Source: Stieleria neptunia
GTDB taxonomy: Bacteria > Planctomycetota > Planctomycetia > Pirellulales > Pirellulaceae
Reading direction: 5' to 3'
Length of the DNA: 64,000 nucleotides
NCBI RefSeq assembly: GCF_007754155.1
Contig: NZ_CP037423.1
Location: forward strand, 5,114,865 to 5,178,864
The position numbers and the translations under genes are program-made. Positions 62,568-64,000 of the stretch are shown piece after piece (positions within the stretch are counted from its first letter, which is position 1; the number at the start of each line of letters is the position of its first letter). The notes under the pieces were generated by a model, which ran no database searches, was not told the origin of the DNA, and saw only the letters and a program-made list of their open reading frames with translations.

Positions 62568-64000
62568 TTGCTTTCGATTAAGCTGATCGGCGGTTCATCC
62601 ACGGAGGTCAACTACTACGCGAATCTGGGCGATGCCGAAAACCACGACTACTACTCGGAAGATGGCTCTCGTCCTGGTGTTTACTTCGGAGCTGGTGCAA
62701 GGAAGCTAGGACTCGAAGGGGAGGAGGTCTCCCCGGAGACGTTCAAGAATCTCCTTGAAGGTCTTTCTCCGGATGGAAAAGAACGGCTCGTCCAGCAGCG
62801 GAAGAAAGGCCAGATAAAGCGGCGGGCTGGTTTCGACCTGACGTTCTCCATGAGTAAGTCTTACTCTCTCGCCTGGTCACAAGCTGACCGAGAGACGCGA
62901 ACCGAGCTGGACCGTCGTGCTCGATCGGCACTGAACCGCACGCTTGAATTCATCGAGGAGATGTTCGGGAAGACTCGACGCGGGAAAGATGGGGTTCGCG
63001 TCGAAGACGGGAAACTTACTTTCGCGGTCTTCAGTCATGACACGGCTCGGGGAATCCCCGGCGAAGTCCCGGACGTGAACCGCCACTTTCATGCGGTCTT
63101 GGCTAATGTTGCGATGCGCGAAGACGGCTCAAGCGGCGCGGTCGATGCTCGCCCTCTGTTTCATCGACGGTCGAAGATGATGCTCGGTGCGATGTTCCGA
63201 GCGGAGCTCTCAAAAGAGCTTGAGTCGATGGGGCTTGGCACTCATCGAGCCGAGAGGGACGGCAAGAAGGCTTCCTGGTTTGAGCTGGACTGTGTCCCGG
63301 AATCTCTGATTCAAGCATCGAGCAAACGGAGAGGGGAGATACAGAAGTGGCTCCGTGACCGCGGGCTAACGGGCGCGAAGGCTGCGGAATTAGCGGCACT
63401 CCGGACGAGGGAAGGTAAAGAAAAGTGGAGCCAAGAAGAACTCTTCACTGCCTGGCGGGAGCTTGCAAAGGAACACGGTTTCACCCGTGAGGTGCTCGAT
63501 TCTGCAATCGGGCAAGCTCGGGAGTTTGTCCAGGGGCGAGAGCTCGAGTCCTCGGTAAACGCTGCTCTCGAGTCGCTCATGAAATCAAAAGCCCGGTTCA
63601 CCGAAATCGAGCTTCTAGAATCTGCGGCCGTCGAAGTACAATGCCGTGGTCTTGGAATCAATGAAATTCGTTCCGGGGTCGAAGCACTCCTCACCACGTC
63701 GAATGAGATTGTTCGGTTGGAAGACGACCAGTCGGGAGCCCGGACGTTTACGACCAGGGAAATGCTCGAGCTTGAAAAGAGAATGATTGGATGCGCTCAG
63801 AGACTCAATGGCAAGCATGGTCATGCGGTCGCTCCGGAGTTCGTAACAGATATCCTGAATGACTATCAGACACTCCGAGAGGAGCAGTGCGAAGCGGTTC
63901 GATTCATGCTCTCCGATTCTGATATCGCGTGCGTGAACGGTGTCGCGGGTAGTGGGAAAACGTTCATGCTCGGTGTTGCAAGGCAGGCCTGGGAGACAGC
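62568..64000 (+). CDS. MobF-family conjugative relaxase (TrwC/TraI type), cut by window edge
   Basis: The frame begins with TTG 62568 after GAAGGAGG and runs off the window (477 codons seen). The N-terminus LSIKLIGGSSTEVNYYANLG, with DAENHDYYSEDG, has the paired tyrosines of MobF relaxases; NRHFHAVLANV supplies the histidine metal site. The C-terminal helicase part starts at VNGVAGSGKT (Walker A) near the right edge. The protein nicks oriT, attaches to the DNA and unwinds it during conjugation. Its presence with Rep and ParA shows a self-transmissible or mobilisable element. Confidence 0.93.
   Translation, partial: MLSIKLIGGSSTEVNYYANLGDAENHDYYSEDGSRPGVYFGAGARKLGLEGEEVSPETFKNLLEGLSPDGKERLVQQRKKGQIKRRAGFDLTFSMSKSYSLAWSQADRETRTELDRRARSALNRTLEFIEEMFGKTRRGKDGVRVEDGKLTFAVFSHDTARGIPGEVPDVNRHFHAVLANVAMREDGSSGAVDARPLFHRRSKMMLGAMFRAELSKELESMGLGTHRAERDGKKASWFELDCVPESLIQASSKRRGEIQKWLRDRGLTGAKAAELAALRTREGKEKWSQEELFTAWRELAKEHGFTREVLDSAIGQAREFVQGRELESSVNAALESLMKSKARFTEIELLESAAVEVQCRGLGINEIRSGVEALLTTSNEIVRLEDDQSGARTFTTREMLELEKRMIGCAQRLNGKHGHAVAPEFVTDILNDYQTLREEQCEAVRFMLSDSDIACVNGVAGSGKTFMLGVARQAWET

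Larger units (their letters stand above)
48652..64000. mobile_element. Plasmid-type or ICE backbone (extends beyond the window)
   Basis: Within this stretch lie, in order, RadC-like, XRE regulator, ParA/RHH partition, iterons, an RPA-type replication initiator, the HNH-kinase gene, a methyltransferase protein, an oriT-like region and a MobF relaxase. Replication, partition and transfer functions together identify a conjugative or mobilisable replicon. Whether it is integrated or the end of a plasmid contig cannot be decided here, but the tRNA fragment at 35.6 kb suggests integration. Confidence 0.7.

Overview
The window looks like chromosomal DNA of a planctomycete of the Pirellulaceae (Rhodopirellula-like). 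The evidence is large Ser/Thr kinases with WD40 or zinc-finger parts next to ECF sigma factors, Tat-exported Gfo/Idh/MocA and DapA-type proteins, PQQ-propeller proteins, weak Shine-Dalgarno signals before many genes, and several families of dispersed palindromic repeats. This is inferred from gene content; no rRNA or other marker is present.

Region 1 (1-8 kb) holds the start of an AI-2E-type permease and a small lipoprotein gene. It also holds a three-gene membrane/stress operon (YqjD-like, holin-like YqjE-type, DUF3618), a di-haem cytochrome c peroxidase homologue, and an ECF sigma factor overlapping a DoxX-like gene. The lipoprotein gene and the operon each follow a near-perfect sigma-54 promoter. 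Region 2 (8-18.6 kb) is an accessory region full of a ~105 bp terminal-inverted-repeat element and a ~75 bp palindrome. A composite repeat block flanks a VWA gene on both sides, and the second copy abuts a decapitated methyltransferase gene. Beyond it lie two candidate defence genes: a NACHT-type STAND NTPase with a nuclease-like N-terminus (11.8-14.1 kb), and a 1139-residue protein joining an Upf1-type and a UvrD-type SF1 helicase (14.7-18.2 kb).

Region 3 (18.9-35.5 kb) is more ordinary. It holds exported sugar/PQQ-type enzymes, a DUF6398 protein, a GNAT/DUF1778 toxin-antitoxin pair with a palindromic operator, and an operon of ECF sigma factor, kinase and metallopeptidase coupled by 4-bp overlaps. 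It also holds a HEAT/DMP19 protein and a Uma2 nuclease-fold protein.

At 35.6 kb the 3' half of a tRNA-Arg (ACG loop), followed by its terminator, adjoins the tail of a decayed integrase. This is the signature of the far end of an element inserted in a tRNA gene, so most or all of the sequence to the right may be mobile. That part holds a 1861-residue kinase-WD40-TPR protein with a nearby ECF sigma factor, an intact IS1380-family insertion with target duplication, and two unknown exported proteins. From about 48.6 kb it becomes a plasmid-type backbone: RadC-like protein, XRE regulator with palindromic operators, ParA plus RHH partner with a repeat cluster, 22-bp iterons and an RPA-type replication initiator, a 1207-residue methyltransferase protein, a hairpin-rich oriT-like region, two RHH accessory genes and a MobF relaxase running off the end.

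The most unusual gene is at 54.4-57.0 kb in this backbone: an HNH nuclease domain fused to a small alpha/beta domain, a Ser/Thr kinase with an altered DFG motif, a membrane segment and a WD40-like propeller. Its position, domain mix and lack of an obvious plasmid role make it the best candidate here for an undescribed (possibly anti-phage or anti-plasmid) system. That role is inference from architecture only.
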